From NCBI GenBank assembly GCA_024229395.1, contig JAAESM010000033.1, positions 124,001 through 188,000 on the forward strand: a DNA stretch of 64,000 nucleotides. Direction: 5' to 3'. The translations under genes and the position numbers were made by a program. This document shows positions 43,821 to 52,205 of this stretch, piece by piece. Numbering within the stretch: position 1 is the first letter of the stretch; every line of letters starts with the position of its first letter. The notes below the pieces were generated by a model, which worked only from the letters and a program-made list of their open reading frames with translations, made no database searches and was not told where the DNA came from. This DNA is from Planctomycetota bacterium (GTDB lineage: Bacteria > Planctomycetota > UBA1135).

Positions 43821-45378
43821 GCGTGATGGACTTACCTTGCATGAACAGCAGGAGGTAATCGCGGCTACCGGCCTTTGAGTCGGTGCCGGACATGTTGAAT
43901 CCACCGAATGGGTGAACGCCAACCAAAGCGCCAGTGCACTTGCGGTTCAGGTACAGGTTGCCGCAGAACAAGTCACGCTTGGCGATCGCCAGCTTGTCTT
44001 CATCAGAACTGAAGTACGAGCCAGTCAAACCAAAGATGGTGTCGTTTGCAGCTTCAATTCCTTCCTCGAAGGAGGAAACCTTGTGTACAGCAAGGACAGG
44101 AGCGAACAGCTCTTCCTTCCAGATGGTGTCGTTGCGACCCACACCGGTGAACACGGTGGGCTGCAAGTACCAGCCTTCGCCTTCACCGACTTCACCGCCA
44201 GCGACCAAAGTGTTGCCTTCTTTCTTGGCGGCCTCGATGCCAGCCAATGCTTCGCCGCGTGCCTTCTCGTTGATCATCGCGCACATGTAGTTGTTCTGAT
44301 CCGATGGGTGGCCCATGGTGGTGGCCTCAACCAAAGGTAGGAACTTCTCCATGAACTCATCGTGGATCTTCTCGTGCAGGATCAAGCGCGAGCAAGCCGA
44401 GCACTTCTGACCTTGGAAGCCGAAGGCTGCGGAGTGTGCACCCGCAACGGCCTTATCGACGTCGCCATCTTCATCGATGAACATGAAGTCTTTGCCGCCC
44501 ATTTCCGCAACAACGCGCTTCAGCCAGATCTGGCCTTCGCCAGTCTTGCCGGCCTTCTCGTAGATTCCCTTGCCGACTTCGGCGGAACCGGTGAAGGAGA
44601 TGAAACGGGTGAGTGGGTGCTCGACCAAGGTGTTGCCTACTTCAGAACCTGCACCTGGGCAGAACTGCAGCACGCCTGCTGGCAAGCCGACTTCCTTCAT
44701 CAGCTCGACGAACATGGTGGCGATACCAGGGCTTTCGGAAGCACACTTCAACACTACGGTGTTACCGGAGACCAAAGCGGCGGTGGTCATGCCAGCCAAG
44801 ATGGCGAGCGGGAAGTTCCATGGTGGAATCACAACGCCAACACCGAGTGGGATGTAAACCAACTCGTTGTCTTCACCCGGAGTTGGGGTGATGGGCTGCT
44901 TGCGTGCGTAACGCAGGGCTTCACGAGCGTAGAACTCAAGGAAGTCAATCGCCTCGGCGGTATCGCCGTCGGCCTCGGCCCAGGTCTTGCCGACCTCGTA
45001 GACCATCTGTGCACTGAACTCGTGCTTGCGCAGGCGCATGGTGCGCGCTGCCTTGAACAAATACTCGGCGCGCTCTTCAGCGGTCTTCTTCGACCAATCA
45101 CCAAAGGCCTTGTGGGCACCGGCGATCGCACGCAATGCATCCTCGCGGTTAGCCTTGGCGCAGTTCGCGACGACACGGGAAGTCTGACTTGGGTCGGTGG
45201 ACTCGAACGTTCCAGCACCACCTTCACAGTCTTCGCCATCAATCCACAGACGACCTACGACCGGAAAGGATTTCTCGGCTTTCTCCAGGGCGGCGCGGAA
45301 TGCGGCGGCGTTTTCCTCGACAGAGAAGTCGACGAAGGGCTCATTAACAAAAGGGGTAATCTCAGAGGTTGTTTGCAT
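43810..45378 (-). CDS. pruA: 1-pyrroline-5-carboxylate / aldehyde dehydrogenase
   Basis: 522 residues from ATG 45378. ALDH fold: PPWNFPLAILAGMTTAALVSG, the FISFTGSAEVG NAD site, catalytic Glu in VAEMGGKD and catalytic Cys in GFQGQKCSACSR. The C-terminus has GGFNMSGTDSKAGSRDYLL, as in the PruA/RocA P5C-dehydrogenase branch. It oxidises glutamate semialdehyde to glutamate. No proline dehydrogenase is in the window. The start overlaps trmFO by 17 bases. Confidence 0.9.
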   Translation of the reverse strand: MQTTSEITPFVNEPFVDFSVEENAAAFRAALEKAEKSFPVVGRLWIDGEDCEGGAGTFESTDPSQTSRVVANCAKANREDALRAIAGAHKAFGDWSKKTAEERAEYLFKAARTMRLRKHEFSAQMVYEVGKTWAEADGDTAEAIDFLEFYAREALRYARKQPITPTPGEDNELVYIPLGVGVVIPPWNFPLAILAGMTTAALVSGNTVVLKCASESPGIATMFVELMKEVGLPAGVLQFCPGAGSEVGNTLVEHPLTRFISFTGSAEVGKGIYEKAGKTGEGQIWLKRVVAEMGGKDFMFIDEDGDVDKAVAGAHSAAFGFQGQKCSACSRLILHEKIHDEFMEKFLPLVEATTMGHPSDQNNYMCAMINEKARGEALAGIEAAKKEGNTLVAGGEVGEGEGWYLQPTVFTGVGRNDTIWKEELFAPVLAVHKVSSFEEGIEAANDTIFGLTGSYFSSDEDKLAIAKRDLFCGNLYLNRKCTGALVGVHPFGGFNMSGTDSKAGSRDYLLLFMQGKSITRAK

Positions 45379-46726
45379 GGTCTTCTGGGGAGGCAGGGGA
45401 TGCCGGGACAAGGCCCAGATTATGCCCGAACGCTGCCATTTCCGCAGCACTTCGCGAGGCATAAGCTTGCCGACGTACAGGTTTCTTCACTGGCGGTACC
45501 AGCGGCGGCAAGAGGCCGAATTCGGCCTTCATCGGTTGGAAATCCTTGCTGGGGGACTCGGCTACATGGTGGGTGAGGGCGCCAAGCAAGGTTTCGCGCG
45601 GTGGCGTAGCGGGTTCTTCACCGCGTAAACGCTGCACCATGTTCAATCCGGCCAGTAATCCGCTGCCGATATTGCCCAAATAACCTTCCATGCCGGTGAT
45701 TTGGCCCGCGAAGAACAACCCCGGTCGTTGACGGAACTCCAAAGTGGAGTTCAGAACCCTCGGCGAGTTCAAGAAGGTATTGCGGTGCATGCTGCCTAAG
45801 CGCACGAACTCGGCCCCAGCCATGCCCGGCAAAGAGCGCAAAAGCTCCTGCTGTGGTGCGTATTTGAGGTTGGTCTGGAAACCGACCAGGTTATAGACGG
45901 TGCCTGCGGTGTTCTCGCGACGCATTTGGATTACCGCCCACGGCCAACGCCCGGTGCGCGGGTCATCCAATCCCACCGGGCGCATCGGGCCAAAACGCAG
46001 CGATTCTCGCCCCCGAGCGGCCAGTACTTCCACCGGCAGGCAACGCTCGAAGAACTGCTTGGCGCGCGGGTCGGCAGCCTCGAAATCCTTCAGTTCGTGC
46101 TTGTCTGCGGCCAATAGTTGATCGAGGAAGGCCTCATATTCTTCTTTATTGAGCGGAATATTCAGGTAGTCCGGGTCGCCATTACCCCAACGGGCAGCAG
46201 CAAAGATCACTTCAAGATTCAGGCTGTCAGCCACCACCACCGGCGCGATGGCATCGAAAAAAGCCAAATGATCGGCGCCTGTGAGGCGTTGAATATCCGC
46301 GGCCAGAGCTTCTGAGGTAAGCGGGCCGGATGCCACGATGCAGTTGCCTTCAGGAATCGCAGGGAGTTCACCACGGACCAATTCAATCCGTGGGTGCTTC
46401 TCGATGACCTCGGTCACGGCTTGGCCAAACAACAAACGATCCACAGCCAAAGCTGCACCAGCAGGTACTGAGTTGCTTTCGGCGATCGGCAGCAGCTGGC
46501 AGTTCAGCGCTCGTAATTCCGCCTGTAACACACCGCCTGCGCGATCCGCCAGCGAGCTGCCCAGGGAGTTGGAACAGACCAATTCCGCGCAATGGTCGGT
46601 CTCATGGGCTGCCGTCGGCACCACAGGGCGCATCTCGTGCAGCACCACATCAAAACCCGCGCTTGCAATCTGCAAGGCAGCTTCTGAGCCAGCCAAACCG
46701 GCTCCAATCACGGGAACAACTTCCAT
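45362..46726 (-). CDS. trmFO: Methylenetetrahydrofolate-tRNA-(uracil-54) methyltransferase TrmFO
   Basis: 454 residues from ATG 46726. The FAD site is VIGAGLAGSEAAL at the N-terminus; CAELVCSNSLGSSL, ASGPLTSEALAADI and GQITGMEGYLGNIGSGLLAGLN are typical. It makes m5U54 (ribothymidine) in the tRNA T loop with folate as donor, in place of TrmA. It heads the minus-strand run trmFO-pruA-nnrU-like-glcDEF and diverges from the MuiA-like gene with about 24 bases between starts. Confidence 0.94.
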   Translation of the reverse strand: MEVVPVIGAGLAGSEAALQIASAGFDVVLHEMRPVVPTAAHETDHCAELVCSNSLGSSLADRAGGVLQAELRALNCQLLPIAESNSVPAGAALAVDRLLFGQAVTEVIEKHPRIELVRGELPAIPEGNCIVASGPLTSEALAADIQRLTGADHLAFFDAIAPVVVADSLNLEVIFAAARWGNGDPDYLNIPLNKEEYEAFLDQLLAADKHELKDFEAADPRAKQFFERCLPVEVLAARGRESLRFGPMRPVGLDDPRTGRWPWAVIQMRRENTAGTVYNLVGFQTNLKYAPQQELLRSLPGMAGAEFVRLGSMHRNTFLNSPRVLNSTLEFRQRPGLFFAGQITGMEGYLGNIGSGLLAGLNMVQRLRGEEPATPPRETLLGALTHHVAESPSKDFQPMKAEFGLLPPLVPPVKKPVRRQAYASRSAAEMAAFGHNLGLVPASPASPEDHANNL

Positions 46727-46734
46727 CAAACCGC

Positions 46735-46743
46735 ATAGAATAA
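46735..46743. promoter_or_regulatory. Shared bidirectional -10-like box (ATAGAATAA / TTATTCTAT)
   Basis: This near-palindromic box lies between the trmFO start (46726, minus) and the MuiA-like start (46751, plus). Read plus, TAGAAT ends 9 bases before the ATG; read minus, TATTCT ends about 10 bases before its ATG. With so little room, one box probably serves both directions and the mRNAs would be nearly leaderless. Confidence 0.4.
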
Positions 46744-46750
46744 CGAAGTC

Positions 46751-48433
46751 ATGATTACTACTCTCTTATTGAGCCTGAGTTGCTCGCTGCCACCAGTCGC
46801 AGCCGTCGTCTGCCAAGAGCCAGATGTGCCAACTTATCCGTCTGCCATCGAGCGGGTCACCGTCTATCCCGGCCAGGCACTGGTCGAGCGGGTGGTAGAG
46901 ATTGTGCCCACCGATTTGGGGCTCGTGAACATGCGCATCGGCCCGTTGCCGATGTCCGCCCTGCCAACGTCTTTCCAGACCGAAGTGCTTGCTGGTTCCG
47001 GTGTGGTACAGGGCTTGGAAATGCGCACGCGCACGGCCGGCGCTTTGGAGTGGCAGCAGTCCGAGTCGCTGCAGAGTCAAGTGAAAGAGGCACTCTGGCA
47101 GCACCGTTTGCTCAAGACCGATCTGCTTGGCATCAAGGCTGGTATCGATACCTTGACTGCCTTGATAGACGATCCAAGTCCCACGGCCAATTCTGTTGGT
47201 GGCTTGCCATCCGATCCTGAAAAGCGCATCAAATTCGTGCGAGATCAAATGACTAAGCTGTCGAGAGAGCTTGCCACCAAGGAACGGGAGATGGAGCAGG
47301 TCGAGGCGCAAATTAGTGATCTTCGCGCACAACTGGATCGAGCTCGGGCTGGTTCGAAACAGACTTTTCGCGAAGCGCGCATTGGCATTCACATCGAGCA
47401 ACTCGGCACCGTGCGCATGAAGGTGACCTACTTGGTCGATGGCGCCTGGTGGACTCCGGCTTACGACGTGCGTGTGGCTCCAGACCTGACTGGCGTGAAT
47501 GTTGGCTTGGTCGGTCAAGTCACGCAACGTTCCGGTGAAGACTGGGATGGTGTGCAGTTGGTGTTGAGCACCAGTACTCCGAATATTGGTTTGGATCCGC
47601 CAGCGTTGCCGCGCCGGTATTACAGCGTCTATGGCGAATACCCACGCGCGGGTGGGGGCTTGATGGCCCGGGATAATGCTCTAGAAGAACTAGGCTACGT
47701 CGGTAGCGATTCGCTGGCGCTGGCTTCCACCGACGCCAAAGCTTTCTCGCCTGCACCAACCGTGGCCGTTCAAGACTTCGGTTTAAGCACCCAGTTCGTG
47801 ATGCCAGGCAAGACGTCGGTGCGTGCCAACGGCGAGGCCCATCGTTTCCGCATCCGCGAGTTGCCACTGGAGGTCAAGCCAGAACGTTATGTGGTGCCTT
47901 CGATGAGCACCAATGCCTACTTGCGTGCCGAAGTCATTCATACCGGCGACGCACCTCTACTCAGTGGTGTGGCCAAGATCTTCCTCGGCCCGGATTATCT
48001 CGGCGAGGCCAGTTTCCCTGTCTTGCGTCAAGGTGATAGCACCATGTTGAATTTGGGCATCGATCCGAACTTGACCGTGGAGTGGGAGACTCTTGAGGAT
48101 TCGCGCGATAACCCAGGGCGATTCTCATTCGGTTCGACTGCAACCATTTCGCGTAACTACCGTGCCACTTTGCATCTCAGCGCTGCCGCACGCGGACGCA
48201 TCAAGGTGTTGGTGGAGGAACCGCTGCCAATGAGTTGGGATGATCGCATTGGTGTTGAAATCGGCACCTTGCAGCCAACCCCGGTCGAGACCGAAGAAGA
48301 CATGATCGCGCGTGAAGAGCGTGGTGTGTATCGCTGGCGTTTGACTATGGCACCGGGTTCGACCCAGGCTGTGCGTTGGGGTTACGACCTGTCCTTCGAT
48401 GAGGACTTGGAGCCATACCTTCAGGAGAACTAG
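46751..48433 (+). CDS. MuiA-like protein (DUF4139/DUF4140)
   Basis: 560 residues. A signal peptide (about 1-20) is followed by IERVTVYPGQALVERVVEI, the DUF4140 N-terminal domain, a coiled coil (about 95-200; ELATKEREMEQVEAQISDLRAQ) and a DUF4139 beta domain starting near VTYLVDGAWWTPAYDVRV, with RSGEDWDGVQLVLSTS. The family includes the mucoidy inhibitor MuiA; molecular function is unknown. It is probably secreted to the periplasm or surface. Confidence 0.85.
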   Translation: MITTLLLSLSCSLPPVAAVVCQEPDVPTYPSAIERVTVYPGQALVERVVEIVPTDLGLVNMRIGPLPMSALPTSFQTEVLAGSGVVQGLEMRTRTAGALEWQQSESLQSQVKEALWQHRLLKTDLLGIKAGIDTLTALIDDPSPTANSVGGLPSDPEKRIKFVRDQMTKLSRELATKEREMEQVEAQISDLRAQLDRARAGSKQTFREARIGIHIEQLGTVRMKVTYLVDGAWWTPAYDVRVAPDLTGVNVGLVGQVTQRSGEDWDGVQLVLSTSTPNIGLDPPALPRRYYSVYGEYPRAGGGLMARDNALEELGYVGSDSLALASTDAKAFSPAPTVAVQDFGLSTQFVMPGKTSVRANGEAHRFRIRELPLEVKPERYVVPSMSTNAYLRAEVIHTGDAPLLSGVAKIFLGPDYLGEASFPVLRQGDSTMLNLGIDPNLTVEWETLEDSRDNPGRFSFGSTATISRNYRATLHLSAAARGRIKVLVEEPLPMSWDDRIGVEIGTLQPTPVETEEDMIAREERGVYRWRLTMAPGSTQAVRWGYDLSFDEDLEPYLQEN

Positions 48434-48439
48434 GTCGCT

Positions 48440-49123
48440 TTGAAGAAAGCAGAAGCCCTGAAGCAGCTCAAAGCCTTTGGCAGTGAGCAGACGCGCAAGA
48501 CCTACCGGCGTCATGGCACGGTGGGGCCGTTGTTCGGGGTCAAGTACGGCGACTTGAACAAGATGGTCCGGCAAATCAAGTCGGACCATGACCTTGCTTT
48601 GGAGTTGTGGGAGAGCGGTGTTTTTGATGCCAGGGTTCTGGCCACGATGGTGGCGGTGCCCGATCACATGAACATGACATCGCTTGGCAAATGGATGAAG
48701 GATGTGGATTGCCACGGCTTGTCGGTGAGCCTGTCGAATGTCGCACAGCGCAGTCCCGTCGCCGTGAAGATGGTGGCGAAATGGGCTAAGGCACGGTGGG
48801 AGTTGGTGGCTTCCACTGCATGGATGATGGTGGCCGGCATCGCGCGTGAATCGCCGCAGCTTTACACCAAGACTGAGTACAAGGCATTCCTGAAGACCAT
48901 CGAGGCTGAGATTCACCAGGCACAGAATCGTGTCAAGGCTTCCATGAACGGGGCTCTGATCAGTATTGGCACTTACATCGATGAAAAGACTGCGGTGAAA
49001 GTTGCGCAGCGGATTGGCTTGGTTGAGGTGGATCATGGCGATACCAGTTGCAAGACTCCATTCGCGGTGCCCTACATCCCAAAAGCCGCTGCCAAGTACC
49101 GCAGCATGCTCGCCAAGAAATGA
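48440..49123 (+). CDS. DNA alkylation repair protein, AlkD family
   Basis: 227 residues, all-helical HEAT repeats, starting at TTG 48440 six bases after the MuiA-like gene. It resembles AlkD-type proteins: FGVKYGDLNKMVRQIKSDHDLALELWESG, then FDARVLATMV and SPVAVKMVAKWAKARWELVASTAWMMVAGIA. AlkD excises positively charged alkylated bases without flipping. It is a second member of the superfamily in this window, with the AlkC-like gene at 31197. Confidence 0.8.
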   Translation: MKKAEALKQLKAFGSEQTRKTYRRHGTVGPLFGVKYGDLNKMVRQIKSDHDLALELWESGVFDARVLATMVAVPDHMNMTSLGKWMKDVDCHGLSVSLSNVAQRSPVAVKMVAKWAKARWELVASTAWMMVAGIARESPQLYTKTEYKAFLKTIEAEIHQAQNRVKASMNGALISIGTYIDEKTAVKVAQRIGLVEVDHGDTSCKTPFAVPYIPKAAAKYRSMLAKK

Positions 49124-49134
49124 ACGCCAGCTGC

Positions 49135-49140
49135 TAAAAT
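49135..49140 (+). promoter_or_regulatory. Probable -10 box for gltX (TAAAAT)
   Basis: TAAAAT ends 10 bases before the gltX ATG. There is no Shine-Dalgarno sequence in the 10-base gap. Same arrangement as at glmU, queF and the PVC cytochrome gene. Confidence 0.38.
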
Positions 49141-49150
49141 CCGCAGCTTC

Positions 49151-50614
49151 ATGGCTTCCGACCGCCCTGTTCGTGTGCGCTTCGCACCTTCACCCACCGG
49201 CATGTTGCATATCGGTGGCGCCCGTACCGCACTGTTCAACTGGGCTTTCGCGCGCAGTTGCGGCGGCAAGTTCATCTTGCGCATCGAGGATACCGATACC
49301 GCGCGCAACTCTCAGGAATCGCTGCAATCGATTCTCGATTCGCTGCGCTGGTTAGGCCTGGATTGGGATGAAGGCCCCGATGCGAATGGCGACTTCGGCC
49401 CATACTTCCAGTCCGAACGGGTCGACAGCTACCGGGATGCGATCGCCCGTGGTCTGGAGGAAGGTTGGTTGTACCGTTGCTTCGCCACCACCGAGCAGTT
49501 GGAAGCACAACGCGAAGCCGCGCGCGAAGCCAAGAGCAACTGGCGTTTCGATTCCGCGTCGCGTGAGTTGTCGGCCGAAGATGCCAACGCGCGCCACGAA
49601 GCCGGCGAGGCCAACGTCTTGCGCTTCCGTGTACAAGCCGATCAGAACATCACCATCCGCGACCACATCCGCGGCGATGTCTCCTTCTCGTCCAATGAGG
49701 TAGAGGACTGGGTGGCCGTGCGTGGTAACGGCATGCCGACCTACAACTTCGTCTGCGCCTTGGATGATTCCGCCATGGAGATCAGCCATGTGATCCGTGG
49801 CGAGGAGCACCTGGTCAACACTCCCAAGCAGGTGCTGGTTTATCGCGCCTTGGGTTTGCCGGAACCGGAGTACGCGCATGTGCCACTGATCCTCGGCAAG
49901 GATGGCAAGAAGCTATCCAAACGCACCGGCGACACCGCGCTCGGTGATTACATCACCGCCGGGTACCCGACCGATGCATTGTTCAACTTCCTTTGTCTGC
50001 TCGGTTTCTCGATCGACGACAAGACCGACGTCTTCACGCGCGAGCAACTACTCGAAGCCTTCTCCTTGAAGCGCATCTCCAAGGCCGGTGCGATCTTCGA
50101 CACCGACAAGTTGGCGTGGATCTGTGGCGATTACGTGCGACGCATGTCGGTACCGGAACTGACCGCCGCAGTGCTGCCTTACTGCATCGAGGCAGGCCTG
50201 GTCGAGGAAGATGCCTCCGCCTGCGAAGACCTGCAGCAGGTGGTCGCCGCCTTCCAGGAACGCTTCCAGCTCTACAGTGAGTTTGCGCCTCAAGCCGCCG
50301 GCATGTTCGGTGAGTTGCCCGATTGGGACAAGAAGGCACGCAAGGCTCTGGCCGCCGATGGCGCCGCCGATGCCGTCGCCAAGTTGGCAGCGACCCTGGA
50401 GGAGGGAGCTTGGCCACCGGAGGATTTCATGTCGGTGGTCAAAGGTGTGGCAGGGGAACTCGAGGTCGGCCTCGGCAAGGTCATGAAGCCGGTGCGCGCG
50501 GCGCTGACCGGCACCCTAGGTGGACCGGAGTTGGATGCCGTCATCCAGATGCTTGGCCGCGAGCGCAGCCTGAAACGCCTGCGCGAGTTTCCAGCCACTG
50601 CGGCGAGCGAATAG
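49151..50614 (+). CDS. gltX: Glutamyl-tRNA synthetase
   Basis: 487 residues. Class I features: the HIGH-type motif in PSPTGMLHIGGARTALFNW and the KMSKS-type loop in GKDGKKLSKRTGD. The Zn-binding region is replaced by a charged segment, as in many bacteria. It charges tRNA-Glu (or, non-discriminating, also tRNA-Gln; no Gln synthetase or GatCAB gene is in the window to decide). It stands upstream of the tRNA gene with about 100 bases between. Confidence 0.95.
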   Translation: MASDRPVRVRFAPSPTGMLHIGGARTALFNWAFARSCGGKFILRIEDTDTARNSQESLQSILDSLRWLGLDWDEGPDANGDFGPYFQSERVDSYRDAIARGLEEGWLYRCFATTEQLEAQREAAREAKSNWRFDSASRELSAEDANARHEAGEANVLRFRVQADQNITIRDHIRGDVSFSSNEVEDWVAVRGNGMPTYNFVCALDDSAMEISHVIRGEEHLVNTPKQVLVYRALGLPEPEYAHVPLILGKDGKKLSKRTGDTALGDYITAGYPTDALFNFLCLLGFSIDDKTDVFTREQLLEAFSLKRISKAGAIFDTDKLAWICGDYVRRMSVPELTAAVLPYCIEAGLVEEDASACEDLQQVVAAFQERFQLYSEFAPQAAGMFGELPDWDKKARKALAADGAADAVAKLAATLEEGAWPPEDFMSVVKGVAGELEVGLGKVMKPVRAALTGTLGGPELDAVIQMLGRERSLKRLREFPATAASE

Positions 50615-50679
50615 GCCAAGGCAGCGTTCAGCTCCCTGATTTGCCCCTTCTGGGGGTGGCCGACGACGGTGGTTCACAG

Positions 50680-50685
50680 TAGAAT
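50680..50685 (+). promoter_or_regulatory. Probable -10 box for the tRNA gene (TAGAAT)
   Basis: TAGAAT lies about 28 bases before the mature tRNA 5' end, giving a short leader that contains an 18-base inverted repeat. The -35 region is not clear. Confidence 0.35.
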
Positions 50686-50694
50686 CTCCGTCCC

Positions 50695-50712
50695 TGTACC
50701 TCACGAGGTACA
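50695..50712. repeat. Perfect inverted repeat abutting the tRNA
   Basis: TGTACCTC and GAGGTACA (8 bases each) are separated by AC, and end one base before the first tRNA base. It may be a leader hairpin that guides RNase P or a protein binding site. It is also the sort of element found at attachment sites, but no integrase gene is present. Confidence 0.6.
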
Positions 50713-50713
50713 C

Positions 50714-50790
50714 GGCGGAGTAGCTCAGTTGGTTAGAGCAGCGGAATCATAATCCGCGTGTCGGGGGTTCGAGTCCCTTCTCCGCTACCA
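50714..50790 (+). tRNA. tRNA with CAT anticodon (Met elongator or Ile2)
   Basis: 77 bases with CCA encoded (50788-50790). The acceptor stem GGCGGAG pairs with CTCCGCT (G-T at 1-72), and the D arm is GCTCAGTTGGTTAGAGC. Anticodon stem GCGGA/TCCGC encloses the loop ATCATAA with anticodon CAT. T loop TTCGAGT. The pairing at 1-72 and the lack of three G-C pairs in the anticodon stem argue against initiator tRNA. Elongator Met versus lysidine-modified Ile2 cannot be decided by eye. Confidence 0.93.
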
Positions 50791-50795
50791 AAGTG

Positions 50796-50830
50796 AAACG
50801 ACCCTTCCGCATTCGCAGAAGGGTCGTTTT
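50796..50830 (+). terminator. Rho-independent terminator after the tRNA
   Basis: A 12-base stem (AAACGACCCTTC with GAAGGGTCGTTT) around a 10-base loop is followed by TT and a T-rich stretch. It ends the tRNA transcript and isolates it from the next gene. From 50831 to 50944 I see nothing else. Confidence 0.85.
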
Positions 50831-50944
50831 CCTTTTGCATCGGCGGTTCGACTTCTTCGCGGTCGGTGGTGCTCAACCCATGTGCCAAGGGCTGAAAAGC
50901 CAGGGTGTCCCAGGGCAGGCTAGTGACTGTGTTATAAGTAGAGG

Positions 50945-52177
50945 GTGCAATGGCCCTCCATTTTTCCCCTCATCCTTGCCCTTTCCGCCTTCAGCTCCCT
51001 AGCCGCGCAGCAGTTGGAGGACCACGGCCCCTTTCAGGTCGGCTGGCGCGATGTCAGCATCCAGGATGTTCATTACGGCCGCGGCAACGTTCAGGGGCGT
51101 ATCTACTATCCAGCGACCTCCGCGGGGTACGCCACCGACGCTGACGGCGGAGCTGGCCCCTTTCCGCTGGTCAGTTTCATGCATGGGTGGACCCAACCAG
51201 CTTCCGACTATGATGATTATTGCAGTCAGTTAGCGAGTTGGGGATTCGTCGTGATGTCCAACGACACCGAGACAGCGCTGCTGTTCGTCACCATGCAGTC
51301 GCAGGCCAAGGACACCCGCGCCTTGATGCAGTGGGTCGAGGATGAGTCGCAAGATCCTCAATCCTGGTTGCAGGATATGGTCGACCTCGGCGACTGGTCG
51401 ACCATCGGCCATTCGATGGGTGGCGGCTCGACTTCCTACCTGCTGCGCCAGGACTCACGCGTGCGTACGGTGGTGATGTTCGAGCCTTACTTCGGACCTC
51501 TGCTCGGCAATACCAGTGTCGGCTTCAACTCTTTCGACGAATTCAGCGGCTCGGTGCTGGTGATCGGCGCGAGCCAGGACCTGACCAACAATTGGTGGTT
51601 GGTGGTCCGCCCATGGTTCGATCAGGCGGAGGGTGCGGGGCGTCGCGCCTGGGCCTTGATCGAAGGTGGCGATCATTTCGGCGCCACCGATTGGGCGGGC
51701 ACCAACGGCTTCCTCTCGGGAGCAGAGCAGCACCGGCTCCATCGACGTTATGGAACGGGCTTCCTGCGTGCGGAGGTGAAGCAGGAACCGGTTCATTATC
51801 ACCACCTGTTAGGCGCAGGCAGTGAAGGGCAACCGGTCAGCGTCGAGGCAGCGGGATGGAATCCTGCGCTGTGGGTGCTGGAGGAACCGAGCCAGGCCAG
51901 CGGCTTGGTATTGGGTGCTTTCGGTGATCCCGGTGCCCGATTGCGTGTCGGAGCTGCGCTGGGCACCGGCCAGACCAGTACACCTTGGGGAACCCTCGGC
52001 TTGGACATGGCGACCTTGCATGAGCTCGTCGATCGCGTCGTCGGCAGCAACGGGATCGAAGAGCAGTCCCTGGCAGTGCCATCGAACCTGTCCGGCAACA
52101 TTGCCTGGTTCCAAGGCTTGCTTCTCGATGGTGGGGGAGGCACGCTGAGTCCAGTGACATCCTTGCTGTTGCCATAG
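50945..52177 (+). CDS. Secreted alpha/beta hydrolase, PETase/cutinase-like
   Basis: 410 residues from GTG 50945, with a signal peptide (about 1-21, IFPLILALSAFSSLAA-QQ). The catalytic core (about 30-250) has VSFMHGW, the nucleophile elbow GHSMGG (Ser at about 162), an Asp candidate in VIGASQD and a His candidate in EGGDHFGATDW, spaced as in the polyester hydrolase/cutinase and chlorophyllase-like group (PETase has GWSMGG). The C-terminal 150 residues look beta-rich and are an added domain. It may hydrolyse esters of plant or plastic type; the actual substrate is unknown. Confidence 0.75.
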   Translation: MQWPSIFPLILALSAFSSLAAQQLEDHGPFQVGWRDVSIQDVHYGRGNVQGRIYYPATSAGYATDADGGAGPFPLVSFMHGWTQPASDYDDYCSQLASWGFVVMSNDTETALLFVTMQSQAKDTRALMQWVEDESQDPQSWLQDMVDLGDWSTIGHSMGGGSTSYLLRQDSRVRTVVMFEPYFGPLLGNTSVGFNSFDEFSGSVLVIGASQDLTNNWWLVVRPWFDQAEGAGRRAWALIEGGDHFGATDWAGTNGFLSGAEQHRLHRRYGTGFLRAEVKQEPVHYHHLLGAGSEGQPVSVEAAGWNPALWVLEEPSQASGLVLGAFGDPGARLRVGAALGTGQTSTPWGTLGLDMATLHELVDRVVGSNGIEEQSLAVPSNLSGNIAWFQGLLLDGGGGTLSPVTSLLLP

Positions 52178-52205
52178 AGGCTTCGGCAAGGATGCTTGCG
52201 GATGC

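Noticed and set aside
44362-45576. 404-residue plus-strand open frame over pruA
   Set aside because: It is antisense to the ALDH gene with both catalytic residues present; no domain or start signal supports it.
50714-50790. Initiator tRNA-fMet
   Set aside because: It has a G1-T72 pair and lacks the three consecutive G-C pairs of the initiator anticodon stem.
50695-50790. Attachment site of an integrated element at the tRNA
   Set aside because: No integrase, phage gene or duplicated tRNA 3' end is seen on either side; the downstream genes look native.
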